Assembly: GCA_016787755.1 (NCBI GenBank)
Contig: JAEUUA010000013.1
Location: 248,001-312,000, forward strand
DNA length: 64,000 bases
Direction of reading: 5' to 3'
Source of the DNA: Cyclobacteriaceae bacterium
Lineage (GTDB): Bacteria > Bacteroidota > Bacteroidia > Cytophagales > Cyclobacteriaceae
In this document: piece after piece, positions 18,739 through 27,789 of the stretch
How the letters are laid out: each line of letters begins with the position of its first letter
Position numbering within the stretch: position 1 is the stretch's first letter
Position numbers and translations under genes: made by a program
Notes under the pieces: model-generated
Seen by the model: only the letters and a program-made list of their open reading frames with translations
Databases searched by the model: none
What the model was told of the DNA's origin: nothing

Positions 18739-19998
18739 TTAATAATGGCACTTTGCACATTCAAGCCCTCCAATATCCTCCACTTTCATAGCTTTCTTAC
18801 TATTGTGAATTTCTACCAGTTTATCATAATAGTGATTATCCTTTGTATTCACATCCGTCTTGCGATGGCAATCAATACACCAACCCATTGTTAACAGCGA
18901 GTATTGCTTCACCACATCCATCTCCTGAATTGGGCCATGGCAAGTTTGGCACTCGACCCCCGCAACATTGACGTGCTGCGAGTGATTGAAATAAGCCAGG
19001 TCGGGTAAGTTGTGAATGCGCACCCACTCAATTGGTTTTTGTTGGCCTGTATAAGAACTCGTTGCCGGATCGAACCCTATAGCTGCATAAATTTTTGCAA
19101 TCTCACCCGTTCCTGTATTAGTACCCTCTTTAATTTGAGCGTGACAGTTCATACAAATGTTGGGTGACGGGATATTAGCCTGCTTTCCTTTAAGGGCACC
19201 CGTATGACAATATTTACAGTCTATTTCATATTGCCCGGCATGAATCTTATGGGAAAACGCGATGGGTTGTTTAGGCTGGTAGTTTTGCTGAATACCTACT
19301 GTGTACAAACCATCAATGATGTTCTTGAAGGAAACAGAGGCAACTATAAAGAGGACCAGGAAAATAAATCCTGAACTCCGAACCATAGAACCTACTGTAT
19401 ATTTTGAATGAACAATCTCCTGGTCTTCGGGACTTAGATCTTTATTATCTAAGTATTTCTTTAACGCATTAATAATCAGAACCAAAATAACAAGCAGCAA
19501 CACCAGGATCAAAATCATCCCAATTACGATGGCATTTAAGTAAGCCGTTGGAACACCCGCGTCACCACCAGCAGTCGTAGTAGCAGTTCCGGGTGCAGGG
19601 GCATCTACTTTATTAGCCTCTGCCTTCACATAAGCAAGTATGCTCATGATCTGCTCATCGGTATAATTATTAAAAGCCGTCATTTGGCTTTTGTTGTACT
19701 CATTGTAAATCTTGTTGGCATACTCATCGCCACTGGCTATTACCTTAGCGGGATTTCGCACCCATGCATAAATCCAGTCAATAGAAGGAACACGGGTTTC
19801 CACTCCGGCCAATGCAGGCCCTACTAATTTTTGCTTAACCCGGTGGCACGATTTGCAATTGCCATTAAACAGAACGCCACCCGCATCAATAATTGCTTGA
19901 TCGGTGGGGATCTCTTGTGCGTAAGAAGTAAAACTAAGGGTGAGCGAAAACAGTAGGAGTGTTAAGAGCTTAACGGGATCAGACAGACATTTCTTCAT
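18739..19998 (-). CDS. actA: Alternative complex III multiheme cytochrome c, ActA
   Basis: 419 residues from the ATG at 19998, with a Sec signal ending in TSYAQ. Six CxxCH motifs are visible. One (CKSCH) is in an N-terminal class I-type domain near residue 50; then comes a membrane helix around residues 155-185, and five more (CKYCH, CMNCH, CQTCH, CIDCH, CAKCH) lie in a C-terminal c7/c3-like domain. An in-frame TTG at 20040 would lengthen the protein, but it lies inside the -7 promoter box, so the ATG is chosen. This is the first gene of the respiratory operon. Confidence 0.93.
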   Translation of the reverse strand: MKKCLSDPVKLLTLLLFSLTLSFTSYAQEIPTDQAIIDAGGVLFNGNCKSCHRVKQKLVGPALAGVETRVPSIDWIYAWVRNPAKVIASGDEYANKIYNEYNKSQMTAFNNYTDEQIMSILAYVKAEANKVDAPAPGTATTTAGGDAGVPTAYLNAIVIGMILILVLLLVILVLIINALKKYLDNKDLSPEDQEIVHSKYTVGSMVRSSGFIFLVLFIVASVSFKNIIDGLYTVGIQQNYQPKQPIAFSHKIHAGQYEIDCKYCHTGALKGKQANIPSPNICMNCHAQIKEGTNTGTGEIAKIYAAIGFDPATSSYTGQQKPIEWVRIHNLPDLAYFNHSQHVNVAGVECQTCHGPIQEMDVVKQYSLLTMGWCIDCHRKTDVNTKDNHYYDKLVEIHNSKKAMKVEDIGGLECAKCHY

Positions 19999-20037
19999 CG
20001 TGACGCGGTTAGGTTTCCATATTTTTATGGAATCGCA

Positions 20038-20068
20038 CAAATCTACATTGTGAATGCATTATTTCAAA
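20038..20068 (-). promoter_or_regulatory. Promoter of the act-cta operon
   Basis: On the minus strand TTTG (20068-20065), a 19-base spacer and TAGATTTG (20045-20038) match the Bacteroidota housekeeping promoter TTTG-N19-TAnnTTTG exactly. The -7 box ends 39 bases before the ActA ATG, giving a short leader. No other exact match lies before this operon. Confidence 0.75.
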
Positions 20069-20246
20069 TTAATTTTGATGAGCGAAGGAATTATTTTGAG
20101 CGTGTTTAATCTTCATCCGTGATCTTGCTAAAGCCTTAGAGCGGTTGAGTTGACACGCGTAAATTATGATCGGAAGGTGCATTAAAGTTATTTAGAATGA
20201 ATTTAAATAAAGCGTCCAAACGGTTTAATTGTGAATATAACATCCG

Positions 20247-20813
20247 ATGACACCCTTTGAATATGTTACTGTTCTGATATCCATCATATTAGGATTAGGA
20301 ATAACACAAATTGTATCAGGAATTGCCGATATGGTGCAGCGTTGGCAAGAGGTGAAACTCTATTGGCCGCATCTGCTTTGGATTGTGTTTGTGTTCTTTT
20401 TGCACATCCAGGAGTGGTGGGTGCTTTACGAAATGAGATCCGTTTCCACGTGGATGTTGCCTACATTTTTATTTACTATTCTTTACCCCATCAATCTTTT
20501 TATTCTTGCACGGATCCTTTTCCCGACAACCTATATGGATTCGGGCACAGATTTTAAATCATTTTACTTTGACAACTTTCGAAAGTTTTTTGTTTGGGCG
20601 GCAATTCTTGTTGCTCTTTCAATTGCCGACAACCTATTTGTTAATGACTATACATGGAAAGATCAGATTGTCCAGTTGTTACTACTATTCGTAATCTTAT
20701 TTATTGCTTTCAAGAATTTTAGACAGGAATGGCTTCATAAAGTTGTTGTGCTGGTGTTGACTGTTCTTTTGTTTGCTGTGCTAAGCCTTGTTGAATGGGC
20801 AATAAAAAATTAG
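20247..20813 (+). CDS. Hypothetical membrane protein
   Basis: 188 residues with six hydrophobic segments. The first helix ends in LGLGITQIVSGIADMVQR, a pattern seen in uncharacterised membrane proteins of Bacteroidota and Proteobacteria; no function is recognised. It is transcribed away from actA and runs toward the truncated hemoglobin gene, whose end is only 2 bases away. No terminator is seen between the two convergent genes. Confidence 0.75.
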   Translation: MTPFEYVTVLISIILGLGITQIVSGIADMVQRWQEVKLYWPHLLWIVFVFFLHIQEWWVLYEMRSVSTWMLPTFLFTILYPINLFILARILFPTTYMDSGTDFKSFYFDNFRKFFVWAAILVALSIADNLFVNDYTWKDQIVQLLLLFVILFIAFKNFRQEWLHKVVVLVLTVLLFAVLSLVEWAIKN

Positions 20814-20815
20814 GT

Positions 20816-21166
20816 TTACACTAATCCCAGTTTATGTTGAAAAATTCCGGCTATACTTTGAGCCCGCTGTTTAACTTCCTCCGCCTTATCCCCCACAAAA
20901 TTTTCATCCACGGTTTCCATAAACAGCGTTAGCCATTGGTCAAAATGCTTCGCTTCAATAGGCAGTGCTATATGTTTTTGGAATGGGTTTCCCTGATAGC
21001 TCTGGTCACCCAGTAGCATAGATGACCAAAAGTTATACATAGTGGGTAAATGTTTTGGCCAATCGAGATGAGCAAATACAGGAGCCAGCAAAGCGTCTTG
21101 CTTCACTTTTTCATAAAACCTGTCAACCAGGGTAATAATCTCCGCTCTTGTTTTTATTTCCAGCAT
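20816..21166 (-). CDS. Group III truncated hemoglobin
   Basis: 116 residues, the usual length for this class. Residues LVDRFYEKVKQDALLAPVFAHLDW, then MYNFWSSMLLGDQSYQGNPFQKH and the proximal-side HFDQWLTLFMETV fit group III truncated globins. These bind O2 or NO; the location next to N2O-reduction genes suggests NO handling, which is inference. It is the last gene of the minus-strand nos string, 10 bases after a cupin-like gene. Confidence 0.9.
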   Translation of the reverse strand: MLEIKTRAEIITLVDRFYEKVKQDALLAPVFAHLDWPKHLPTMYNFWSSMLLGDQSYQGNPFQKHIALPIEAKHFDQWLTLFMETVDENFVGDKAEEVKQRAQSIAGIFQHKLGLV

Positions 21167-21176
21167 AATTACCTTA

Positions 21177-21476
21177 CTAGGTTAACTCCTGAGTAATTAA
21201 AAATATATTTTCCTCACCCATGCCTTTTACTTCGTGATCGTTGAACAATGGAATTTGATAAGTCTGAAATTCTTGCATTTCAATCTCCTCTCCTTCTATC
21301 AAAAAACGGATATGTCCTTTTAGTACAATCAAAAAACTAGGAACCTTAGCCTGATGTTTGGGTAGAACTTGTTCCTTGCAAAGTGCAACACAAAACATTT
21401 TTATCCTATCCGTCTTATTAACAATCAAAACAGTTGCTTTAGCAGGATTAAATTCAATTGATTCTTGAATATTCAT
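21177..21476 (-). CDS. Small cupin-like protein
   Basis: 99 residues from the ATG at 21476 (a 15-residue upstream extension in the same frame, MCLPDSVLG..., looks like read-back into the preceding gene). The sequence has the rhythm of a single cupin barrel: LPKHQAKVPSFLIVLKGHIRFLIEGEEIEMQEFQTYQIPLFNDHEVKG, with histidines at the two expected metal-binding positions. Similar small cupins accompany globin and nos genes in Bacteroidota; a sensor or redox role is a guess. Confidence 0.7.
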   Translation of the reverse strand: MNIQESIEFNPAKATVLIVNKTDRIKMFCVALCKEQVLPKHQAKVPSFLIVLKGHIRFLIEGEEIEMQEFQTYQIPLFNDHEVKGMGEENIFLITQELT

Positions 21477-21480
21477 GGTA

Positions 21481-21915
21481 TTATAAATATAGATACCTAA
21501 AACTGAGTCCGGTAAGCACAAAACCCACCGCGAGCACCGTCACCAGTGTAATATGGAAAGCCAATGAAGACAAAGTGTTAACATTTAATTTTGGAATAAT
21601 AAAAAACCGGGCATGGATTGCCAGACCTATTGTACTGACCAGTAACCCTAGTTTTATCCATAACAAGATGTGGTGTGATGTTGATACGTGCCACCAATTC
21701 TGAAAGGGAACAAACAACAACGCCATCCAGATACCTGTTATTACTTGTACACCTAAAGCAGGAATTCCAATTCGCTCGTATCTTTTTTCAAAGTTGAGAA
21801 TGATAGAGATATCTTTTGCTTTTAGAGCTTCAGGTAAAAAACCAATCGATAAAATCAAATGGCCCCCTGCCCAAACTGTTGCGCCAAGCACATGGAATAA
21901 CACCAGCCACTTCAT
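21481..21915 (-). CDS. CopD-like membrane protein of the nos cluster
   Basis: 144 residues from the ATG at 21915, which lies just after the nosY stop (21923). It has four membrane helices with conserved histidines at their ends (FHVLGATVWAGGHLILS, WHVSTSHHILLWIKLGLL, AIHARFFI). It resembles the copper-resistance D family. Given its place behind nosDFY, a part in copper supply to NosZ or in heme/copper membrane traffic is plausible but not shown. Confidence 0.7.
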   Translation of the reverse strand: MKWLVLFHVLGATVWAGGHLILSIGFLPEALKAKDISIILNFEKRYERIGIPALGVQVITGIWMALLFVPFQNWWHVSTSHHILLWIKLGLLVSTIGLAIHARFFIIPKLNVNTLSSLAFHITLVTVLAVGFVLTGLSFRYLYL

Positions 21916-21922
21916 GATCAGG

Positions 21923-22690
21923 CTATAAATCTTTTTTATTAAAAATCCGCATGGCAATGCCCATAGGCCATAGTGCCCAGGTTGTTAATAGCACACCCGA
22001 GAAAAGGATACCCATGCTACTTCCAAAAAAGTTCTTGTAGAAGGCGCCCGTATAGCCCATCAACGCGGAAATATCCAACTGGAGTAACATAATAATACGC
22101 GCCAGATCAACCGGATTGAATGCAATAAGTGCCAGGGTTAATTTTTCGAGCGGGTAATCATTAAAACTATACACCACCCACAACAATATACCATCATAGA
22201 TTAATGAAAAATAAAACCAAAACAACAGTGCTATACCAATCGCCTTGGCCTTGTCGCGGGTGAGTACCGAGGCAAAAAAAGCAAGGGATACAAACACAAG
22301 GGTAAGAAATACACCGGTTAATAAAAGACTTGCAATCGGCTGCCAGGCTCCATAGATTACAAAAGGAAGGCCAACCCCGATGCAAAAAGCCAAACAGAGC
22401 GATGAAGCCACCGCCAGGTATTCACTTAAAAAAATCGATCTCCGGTTAATCGGTTGCGCCAGCATCAATTCAATAAATTCGTAGGAGTTAAAAAAATGAA
22501 TCGTGGTAAATACGACACTGATTAAGGGAACAGCCATCAACACAATATTCATTAAACTCAACACCACTTTTCCAAAATCACTGTCTACCTGAAAAAGCAT
22601 GAACGTGCACACAAGCAGAAATAAGGTATAGAACAAGATAAACCGAGTTCTAAGAATATCGTAAAAAACATATTTGATTACACGTGTCAT
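21923..22690 (-). CDS. nosY: NosY-type ABC transporter permease
   Basis: 255 residues with six membrane helices. The start MTRVIKYVFYDILRTRFILFYTLFLL and the loop YEFIELMLAQPINRRSIFLSEYLA match the NosY/ABC-2 permease family. With NosF and NosD it forms the transporter needed to mature the CuZ centre of nitrous-oxide reductase. It follows nosF after 2 bases. Confidence 0.9.
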   Translation of the reverse strand: MTRVIKYVFYDILRTRFILFYTLFLLVCTFMLFQVDSDFGKVVLSLMNIVLMAVPLISVVFTTIHFFNSYEFIELMLAQPINRRSIFLSEYLAVASSLCLAFCIGVGLPFVIYGAWQPIASLLLTGVFLTLVFVSLAFFASVLTRDKAKAIGIALLFWFYFSLIYDGILLWVVYSFNDYPLEKLTLALIAFNPVDLARIIMLLQLDISALMGYTGAFYKNFFGSSMGILFSGVLLTTWALWPMGIAMRIFNKKDL

Positions 22691-22692
22691 AG

Positions 22693-23421
22693 TTATTCAA
22701 TTACAGAAGCTAATAATTCTTTCTGGCGAATGAGTGTGGCAATTGCTTTATTCAGCTTGGTTTCATTCGTTTCATCTTTCAAGGCATCAATGGTATTGTT
22801 ATACTGTATCTTCCCTTCAAACATGTACACTAATTCGGAAGTCAATTCATCCAAGTCACTTAAAATGTGCGAAGTAATAATCACCAACTTACCCATTCGT
22901 TTTTCATGATGGATTTTTTCCTTCAGTATCTCAGCGGAAACCGGATCTAATCCTGCCGTGGGTTCATCTAAAATTAAAACCGGAGCATGAAACAGAAAGG
23001 CCAGCGATGCGCTTACCTTTTGTCGGGTGCCTCCTGATAAGGTATGAAGAGGTTTGTCATACATCTTATAAAGTTTGAAGGCATCAATTAAGTCTTCATC
23101 CACTTTTGGGGTATCCTTCCGGATGTTCTTCATCATATCAATTAATTGACCAATGCGGATGTTATCGGGATAGCGACCTATTTGAGGCATGTATCCAATC
23201 TTCTCGCGGTACCTCCAATTATTAAAGATACTTTTATTATCAAACAGAATGGCACCTGATGTGGGTATCACCAATCCCAAAATACTTTTGATCAGTGTAG
23301 TCTTGCCTGATCCATTTGGCCCAATCAACGCATAGCTTTTTCCGGTAGTTAGCTCAAGCGAGATCTGATCCAACGCGGCTAATTGACCAAAATTTTTACA
23401 AATATTTTCAATTGAAATCAT
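22693..23421 (-). CDS. nosF: NosF-type ABC transporter ATPase
   Basis: 242 residues. Walker A is GPNGSGKTT, the signature is LSGGTRQKVSASLAFLF, Walker B is VLILDEPTAGLDP and the switch histidine is in IITSH. It is the energy subunit of the NosDFY maturation transporter. It overlaps the end of nosD by 14 bases and is followed by nosY after 2 bases. Confidence 0.93.
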   Translation of the reverse strand: MISIENICKNFGQLAALDQISLELTTGKSYALIGPNGSGKTTLIKSILGLVIPTSGAILFDNKSIFNNWRYREKIGYMPQIGRYPDNIRIGQLIDMMKNIRKDTPKVDEDLIDAFKLYKMYDKPLHTLSGGTRQKVSASLAFLFHAPVLILDEPTAGLDPVSAEILKEKIHHEKRMGKLVIITSHILSDLDELTSELVYMFEGKIQYNNTIDALKDETNETKLNKAIATLIRQKELLASVIE

Positions 23422-24646
23422 AAGGTTTCATGGCTGGTAAATTATCTTTTAAATTCTCAGGGGTGAGCACGGGTATCGCTTTTTCAGCACGATCCATTAA
23501 AAAAACCAAAAAACTTCTCCATAAGAGAATCGTGGTTGGCATTCGCTCTACAATCATTCCGTACATGCTGATAGGTCTATAAGGTATATCTCCTACTAAG
23601 TCGCGATTAAGGTCATACCCTTCATACCGATCCCAATAGTTTCCGTCAATTTTATTAAGTACCAAACTTCCATTGGTTACTAAGTCGAAAGTGTTTTGCT
23701 GAAAGTTATTGCGCTCAAGAATATTATCATCACAACTCGCCTGCAATTTCAGCGCATACCCATTTTGCAAAAAGGAATTGCTTTGTAATTTATTACGATT
23801 ACTTCCTTCCATAAAAATACCGATCGAGTTTTTCACAAACACATTTCCTACTATATCACTATCACTAATCTCCTTTAACAACAATCCGTAAGAAGCTGAA
23901 CCCCAATTATGCTCAAAGGTGTTATTAAGCATCTTTACTCCCTTTGTATACATTACCGCTACGCCCGCCCCATTATCAATAAATGTGTTATTCCGATATT
24001 CATCGTTATGCGAAAACATAAAATGCAAACCATATCGTTTGTTGCTTTCACTATAATTATTGGTGATTACTGAATTGGTTACAAATTCAAAATAAATTCC
24101 ATCCCGATGGCCTTGAATTTTATTATCATGGATAGTCATATTCTGGCATTTCCATAGATGAATGCCATTCCCGATTTCTTGCTCCTCGGTTGATTCAGAA
24201 TGGAGGGTATTCCCCTCCACAAAACAATTAGTTGAATTGGAAAAATGAATTCCGAAAAAAGCATTTTCCAAGACATTTCCAATGACATGAATATTTTTTG
24301 AATCTATAATTTTAATTGCAGCTATGTCATCCATACTACCCATACCCGTATTCAAAAAAGTTAATCCTTGCACAACTACATTGGCGGCACGGATTGTTAA
24401 TATTTCAAACTTGCTTTGCCCATCCAGCACAGGAAAATTTTCTCCTTGAATGAAAATACTTTTTTCAACTCGAATGTTGCCTTCGCGATAGATACCGCTT
24501 CTGATAAGCAACGTATCACCTGGTTGGGCAAGTGCTATACCCACCTTTATACTTTGAATTTGTTCACCTTTTCCTACCGGGATAACCTTACTAAAAACCG
24601 TTTGGAAGGAGATTAATAAAAGCAGAAGTAAAAAATGTTTTAACAT
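23408..24646 (-). CDS. nosD: NosD periplasmic copper-maturation protein
   Basis: 412 residues with a Sec signal (LLLLLISFQTVFSK). The body is a parallel beta-helix made of repeating carbohydrate-binding/sugar-hydrolase (CASH) turns, visible as a run of Asn-rich turns such as NVLENAFFGIHFSNSTN. The C-terminus has the NosD-type closing motif NYWDRYEGYDLNRDLVGDIPYRP. NosD acts with NosF and NosY in supplying sulfur or copper for the CuZ site of NosZ. Confidence 0.93.
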   Translation of the reverse strand: MLKHFLLLLLLISFQTVFSKVIPVGKGEQIQSIKVGIALAQPGDTLLIRSGIYREGNIRVEKSIFIQGENFPVLDGQSKFEILTIRAANVVVQGLTFLNTGMGSMDDIAAIKIIDSKNIHVIGNVLENAFFGIHFSNSTNCFVEGNTLHSESTEEQEIGNGIHLWKCQNMTIHDNKIQGHRDGIYFEFVTNSVITNNYSESNKRYGLHFMFSHNDEYRNNTFIDNGAGVAVMYTKGVKMLNNTFEHNWGSASYGLLLKEISDSDIVGNVFVKNSIGIFMEGSNRNKLQSNSFLQNGYALKLQASCDDNILERNNFQQNTFDLVTNGSLVLNKIDGNYWDRYEGYDLNRDLVGDIPYRPISMYGMIVERMPTTILLWRSFLVFLMDRAEKAIPVLTPENLKDNLPAMKPYDFN

Positions 24647-24672
24647 TGTCTCAATTGTATAAAAAAATATTC

Positions 24673-25110
24673 TTATTTAAATTCTGTTACCAGTTCTCCC
24701 CAACTCAACCAAATTCCTTTCCACTCCTTTTTATGAGCATCCATTTCGGCCTTGGTTTCAAAAGCAGCTATCCCGCTTGCCATGGGGCTCCTTATCTGGT
24801 TTGACTTTACGTAAAATGCATCCTGAGCTTCAATTAATTTTTCTGGTTGTGTAAAGTTGATGACTAATTTGTAAGCCATTTTATCTATGGGTTCGCTACC
24901 TGAGTTGTAGAAATCAATCATGCAATTGATATCATCGAATTTATACACCTTTCCTTTTTCAGTGACGATTTCGGCTCCATATTTTGTGTCCATTAATGTC
25001 ATCTTACACGTATGGCATGCATCTACTCCATAGTGCAACTCCTCAGGGCGGACTTCACAGCCCATGATTAAGGAACCAAGTATACAAGCAGCAATCAGTC
25101 TCATACTCAT
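24673..25110 (-). CDS. nosL: NosL copper chaperone lipoprotein
   Basis: 145 residues. A lipoprotein signal ends in IMGCEV. The metal-binding motif CHTCKMTL is followed by YGAEIVTEKGKVYKFDDINCMIDF, the NosL core. NosL binds Cu(I) and delivers copper to NosZ. Its start overlaps the stop of the NosB-like gene by four bases (ATGA type), so the two are translationally coupled. Confidence 0.92.
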   Translation of the reverse strand: MSMRLIAACILGSLIMGCEVRPEELHYGVDACHTCKMTLMDTKYGAEIVTEKGKVYKFDDINCMIDFYNSGSEPIDKMAYKLVINFTQPEKLIEAQDAFYVKSNQIRSPMASGIAAFETKAEMDAHKKEWKGIWLSWGELVTEFK

Positions 25111-25688
25111 ACTCTCTTTTTTTTTGAAAAAATTTCATATCCCAGTGTGGCTATCGCCAACAGAGCTGCTCCTATAAAAATCCATCCTCCAATATCCGGG
25201 CCTGAGAATGCAGTAAAATTCAACAACTGCTTGGTTCCAATAAGGGGAGGCTGATAGGTCATGCCCGGTATATTAATTGCTGCGGTAGGATCAAGGTTGT
25301 GACCATAGTCATATCCCCACAACCAAAAATCAACAAGGGCCGCTATACCGGTTGCTATCAGCAAAAAGCAAAATAGCCAAACCATAATCCTTCGATTACT
25401 GAGGGCCGTAAGCAAGCCAAAACCGATTAAACCGCCTACCACATAAATCATGTATTGAAACTCAGGAAACATTTCCACTTCAATATGTTTCATTCCAATG
25501 TAATGATTGAGTGCGCTGATCACCTTTACATCTCCCGAAATGGTATTAATCCAGATATCCATCTCAAGTCCTTCAGGATATTGGGGTGCCCACATTAAAA
25601 TTTGCCAAAGTGGAACAAAGTAAGCACTTACCATCAACAACGCTGATAATGCAATCAACAAACGAGATATTGGTTTAAGCGTTTTCAT
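25107..25688 (-). CDS. NosB-like membrane protein of the nos cluster
   Basis: 193 residues with four to five membrane helices and a long loop carrying MWAPQYPEGLEMDIWIN and ALNHYIGMKHIEVEMFPEF. A polytopic protein of unknown function directly after nosZ is a hallmark of clade II nos clusters, where it is called NosB; this gene fits by position and topology, but identity with NosB was not tested. The conserved His, Met and acidic residues in the loop could bind copper. It lies beyond a terminator hairpin that separates it from nosZ. Confidence 0.7.
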   Translation of the reverse strand: MKTLKPISRLLIALSALLMVSAYFVPLWQILMWAPQYPEGLEMDIWINTISGDVKVISALNHYIGMKHIEVEMFPEFQYMIYVVGGLIGFGLLTALSNRRIMVWLFCFLLIATGIAALVDFWLWGYDYGHNLDPTAAINIPGMTYQPPLIGTKQLLNFTAFSGPDIGGWIFIGAALLAIATLGYEIFSKKKRV

Positions 25689-25711
25689 TTTATACTTTTT
25701 TTAAAAAAATA

Positions 25712-25740
25712 AACCCCGTCCGCTTGCACGGAGCGGGGTT
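25712..25740 (-). terminator. Terminator-like hairpin between nosZ and the accessory genes
   Basis: The stem AACCCCG/CGGGGTT continues through TCCG/CGGA. On the minus strand it runs into TTTATTTTTTT. It lies 34 bases after the nosZ stop and 23 before the next ATG, so it probably lowers expression of the maturation genes relative to nosZ. Confidence 0.85.
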
Positions 25741-25774
25741 TTATCCAATCAACCTATTCCGCATTCGCGGGAAA

Positions 25775-27763
25775 CTATTTACCTGCATTTGAGTCTTCAA
25801 TCACTCCTGTTGAGAATTTCAACGGTGTGTTACTGCCAGCTGGGGAAACCCGTATGTACCCAGACATTTCCTGATGCAATGCTGAACAAAAATCCGTGCA
25901 ATAGAATGGGATCACACCTACTTCATCAGGAGTCCATTTCAACGTTTGTGTTTCGCCTGGCATTACTAATATTTCAGCATTACCTGCATTTCCTTTTACC
26001 GCAAATCCATGAGGTACATCCCAGTCTTGTTCAAGATTTGTTAAGTGGAAATAAACTACATCACCCATTCGCACACCTTCAATATTATCCGGTGTTAGGT
26101 GTGAGCGAATAGCGGTCATGCTCACATGAACTTCATTTCCTTTACGCACTACTTTAGCCTGACCTTCCCCAATAGCCGCATAGGGATGTTTATTTTCTTC
26201 GAGCTTATAAATTTTCAAAGAGTTTGGCGAAACCATAGAGGCTGGAATCGCTTCTGCATAATGAGGTTCACCCGTGGTTGGGAAATCTAAAATGAGTTGC
26301 ATCTTATCGCCACTAATGTCATAAATCTGTGCCGACTGAGTCAATTCGGGACCCGTTGGTAAGTAACGATCTTTGGTGATTTTGTTATAAGCTATCACAT
26401 ATTTGCCATGTGGCTTAGCGGTAGGGCCGCCTGGAACACTTAAGTGTCCGATGGAATAATAAGTAGGAACCCGATCCAAAACTTCGAGCGTTTTAACATT
26501 CCATTTTACAATTTCAGAGGAAACAAACATGGAAGTATAAGCATTTCCTTTATCGTCAAACTCGGTATGCAAAGGTCCAAGACCTGGCTTTTTCACTTCA
26601 CCATGCAATGCAGATTCATACTTAATTACCGGAATTCCACTGAAATCACCTTCATAATCTTTGTTGGCAATCGCTTTTTGAATTTTTGTGAATGAAAACA
26701 CGGGCATCATCGCGGCAAGCTTTCCACTACCTACAATATATTCGCCCGATGGATCAACATCACAACCATGAGGAGACTTAGGACAGGGAATGAAATACAC
26801 AATGTCCGGAAACTCCATAACATCTAGTACAGTAACTTCCTGTTGCATGGTGGAAGTGGCCGAATGAGTACTCTCATCATATACATTGTGGGCATATTTT
26901 GCTTTTTCAATTCGTCCTTTTCCTTGAGCGATATACTCTTCAGCCTTCTTCCAATTGACAGCCATAATAAAATCTTTATCCTTTTGAGATGCATTTACTT
27001 CTAGTAAAGTATAGGCTTGCTCTGTATTATAACATGAAAAGAAAAACCAGCCATGAGATGGACCTTTGCCTGCCCGGCTAAGATCATAATTGAATCCTGG
27101 TGTACGCAATTGAAAAGCTATGTTCATTTTGCCATCACTAGGATTTACCTTTATAAAACTGATAGAACCTTTAAAATTTTCTTTGTAAGAGCTAATAGGC
27201 ACATCCTTATTTCCCATCGGAATACTGAAGCGGGTTCCTGCAACTAAATATTCTGTATTTTCAGTAATGAAAGGTGAAGAGTGATTGCCCCCACTATTCG
27301 GAATCTCTAAGATCTCTTCCGTACGAAATGTTTTCATACTTACGCGAGCTACGCGAGGTGTATTATTAGCATTTGCAAACGCCCATCTTCCATCATGCTC
27401 CCCTTTTGTAGTGGATAGAGCGATGTGGTGCAAATCATCCCAGGGCACAAATCCATGGGAGGTATTTAACATCGGCTTTGTTTCCTCACTGTAGCCATAG
27501 CCACTTTCGGGAAACACAGAAAATACGGGAAGAATTTTGAACAGTCGACCGGATGGAATTCCGTACACTCCGATCTGTCCGTTAAAACCACCCGATACGA
27601 TATTATAAAATTCATCGTACTTACCAGGCGGCACAAATGCTTTATTGGCAGCATCCCCCATAGTAACACTACCCGGAGCTTTTGGCTTGCATCCTTGCCA
27701 TACCACCAAACTGGATAACACGACCAGGGCAGAAAGAATTCGATAGATTATTTTAGTCTTCAT
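25775..27763 (-). CDS. nosZ: Nitrous-oxide reductase, clade II (lipoprotein type)
   Basis: 662 residues. A Sec lipoprotein signal (VVWQGCKPKAPG), with no twin-arginine motif, puts it in clade II. The N-terminal seven-bladed propeller contains CuZ histidines in DDLHHIALS, GGNHSSPF, SPHGCDVDP, LHTEFDD, GHLSVPGG and AKPHGKY. The C-terminal cupredoxin domain carries CuA, CTDFCSALHQEM (about residues 622-633). It reduces N2O to N2 in the periplasm, here probably tethered to a membrane. Likely electron donor is the upstream cytochrome c lipoprotein. Confidence 0.96.
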   Translation of the reverse strand: MKTKIIYRILSALVVLSSLVVWQGCKPKAPGSVTMGDAANKAFVPPGKYDEFYNIVSGGFNGQIGVYGIPSGRLFKILPVFSVFPESGYGYSEETKPMLNTSHGFVPWDDLHHIALSTTKGEHDGRWAFANANNTPRVARVSMKTFRTEEILEIPNSGGNHSSPFITENTEYLVAGTRFSIPMGNKDVPISSYKENFKGSISFIKVNPSDGKMNIAFQLRTPGFNYDLSRAGKGPSHGWFFFSCYNTEQAYTLLEVNASQKDKDFIMAVNWKKAEEYIAQGKGRIEKAKYAHNVYDESTHSATSTMQQEVTVLDVMEFPDIVYFIPCPKSPHGCDVDPSGEYIVGSGKLAAMMPVFSFTKIQKAIANKDYEGDFSGIPVIKYESALHGEVKKPGLGPLHTEFDDKGNAYTSMFVSSEIVKWNVKTLEVLDRVPTYYSIGHLSVPGGPTAKPHGKYVIAYNKITKDRYLPTGPELTQSAQIYDISGDKMQLILDFPTTGEPHYAEAIPASMVSPNSLKIYKLEENKHPYAAIGEGQAKVVRKGNEVHVSMTAIRSHLTPDNIEGVRMGDVVYFHLTNLEQDWDVPHGFAVKGNAGNAEILVMPGETQTLKWTPDEVGVIPFYCTDFCSALHQEMSGYIRVSPAGSNTPLKFSTGVIEDSNAGK

Positions 27764-27789
27764 AAAGTTTAGTTAAGATTGAATTAGAA

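Noticed and set aside
19999..20040. TTG start that would lengthen ActA by 14 residues
   Set aside because: The TTG lies within the -7 promoter box, and the ATG at 19998 begins a normal signal peptide.
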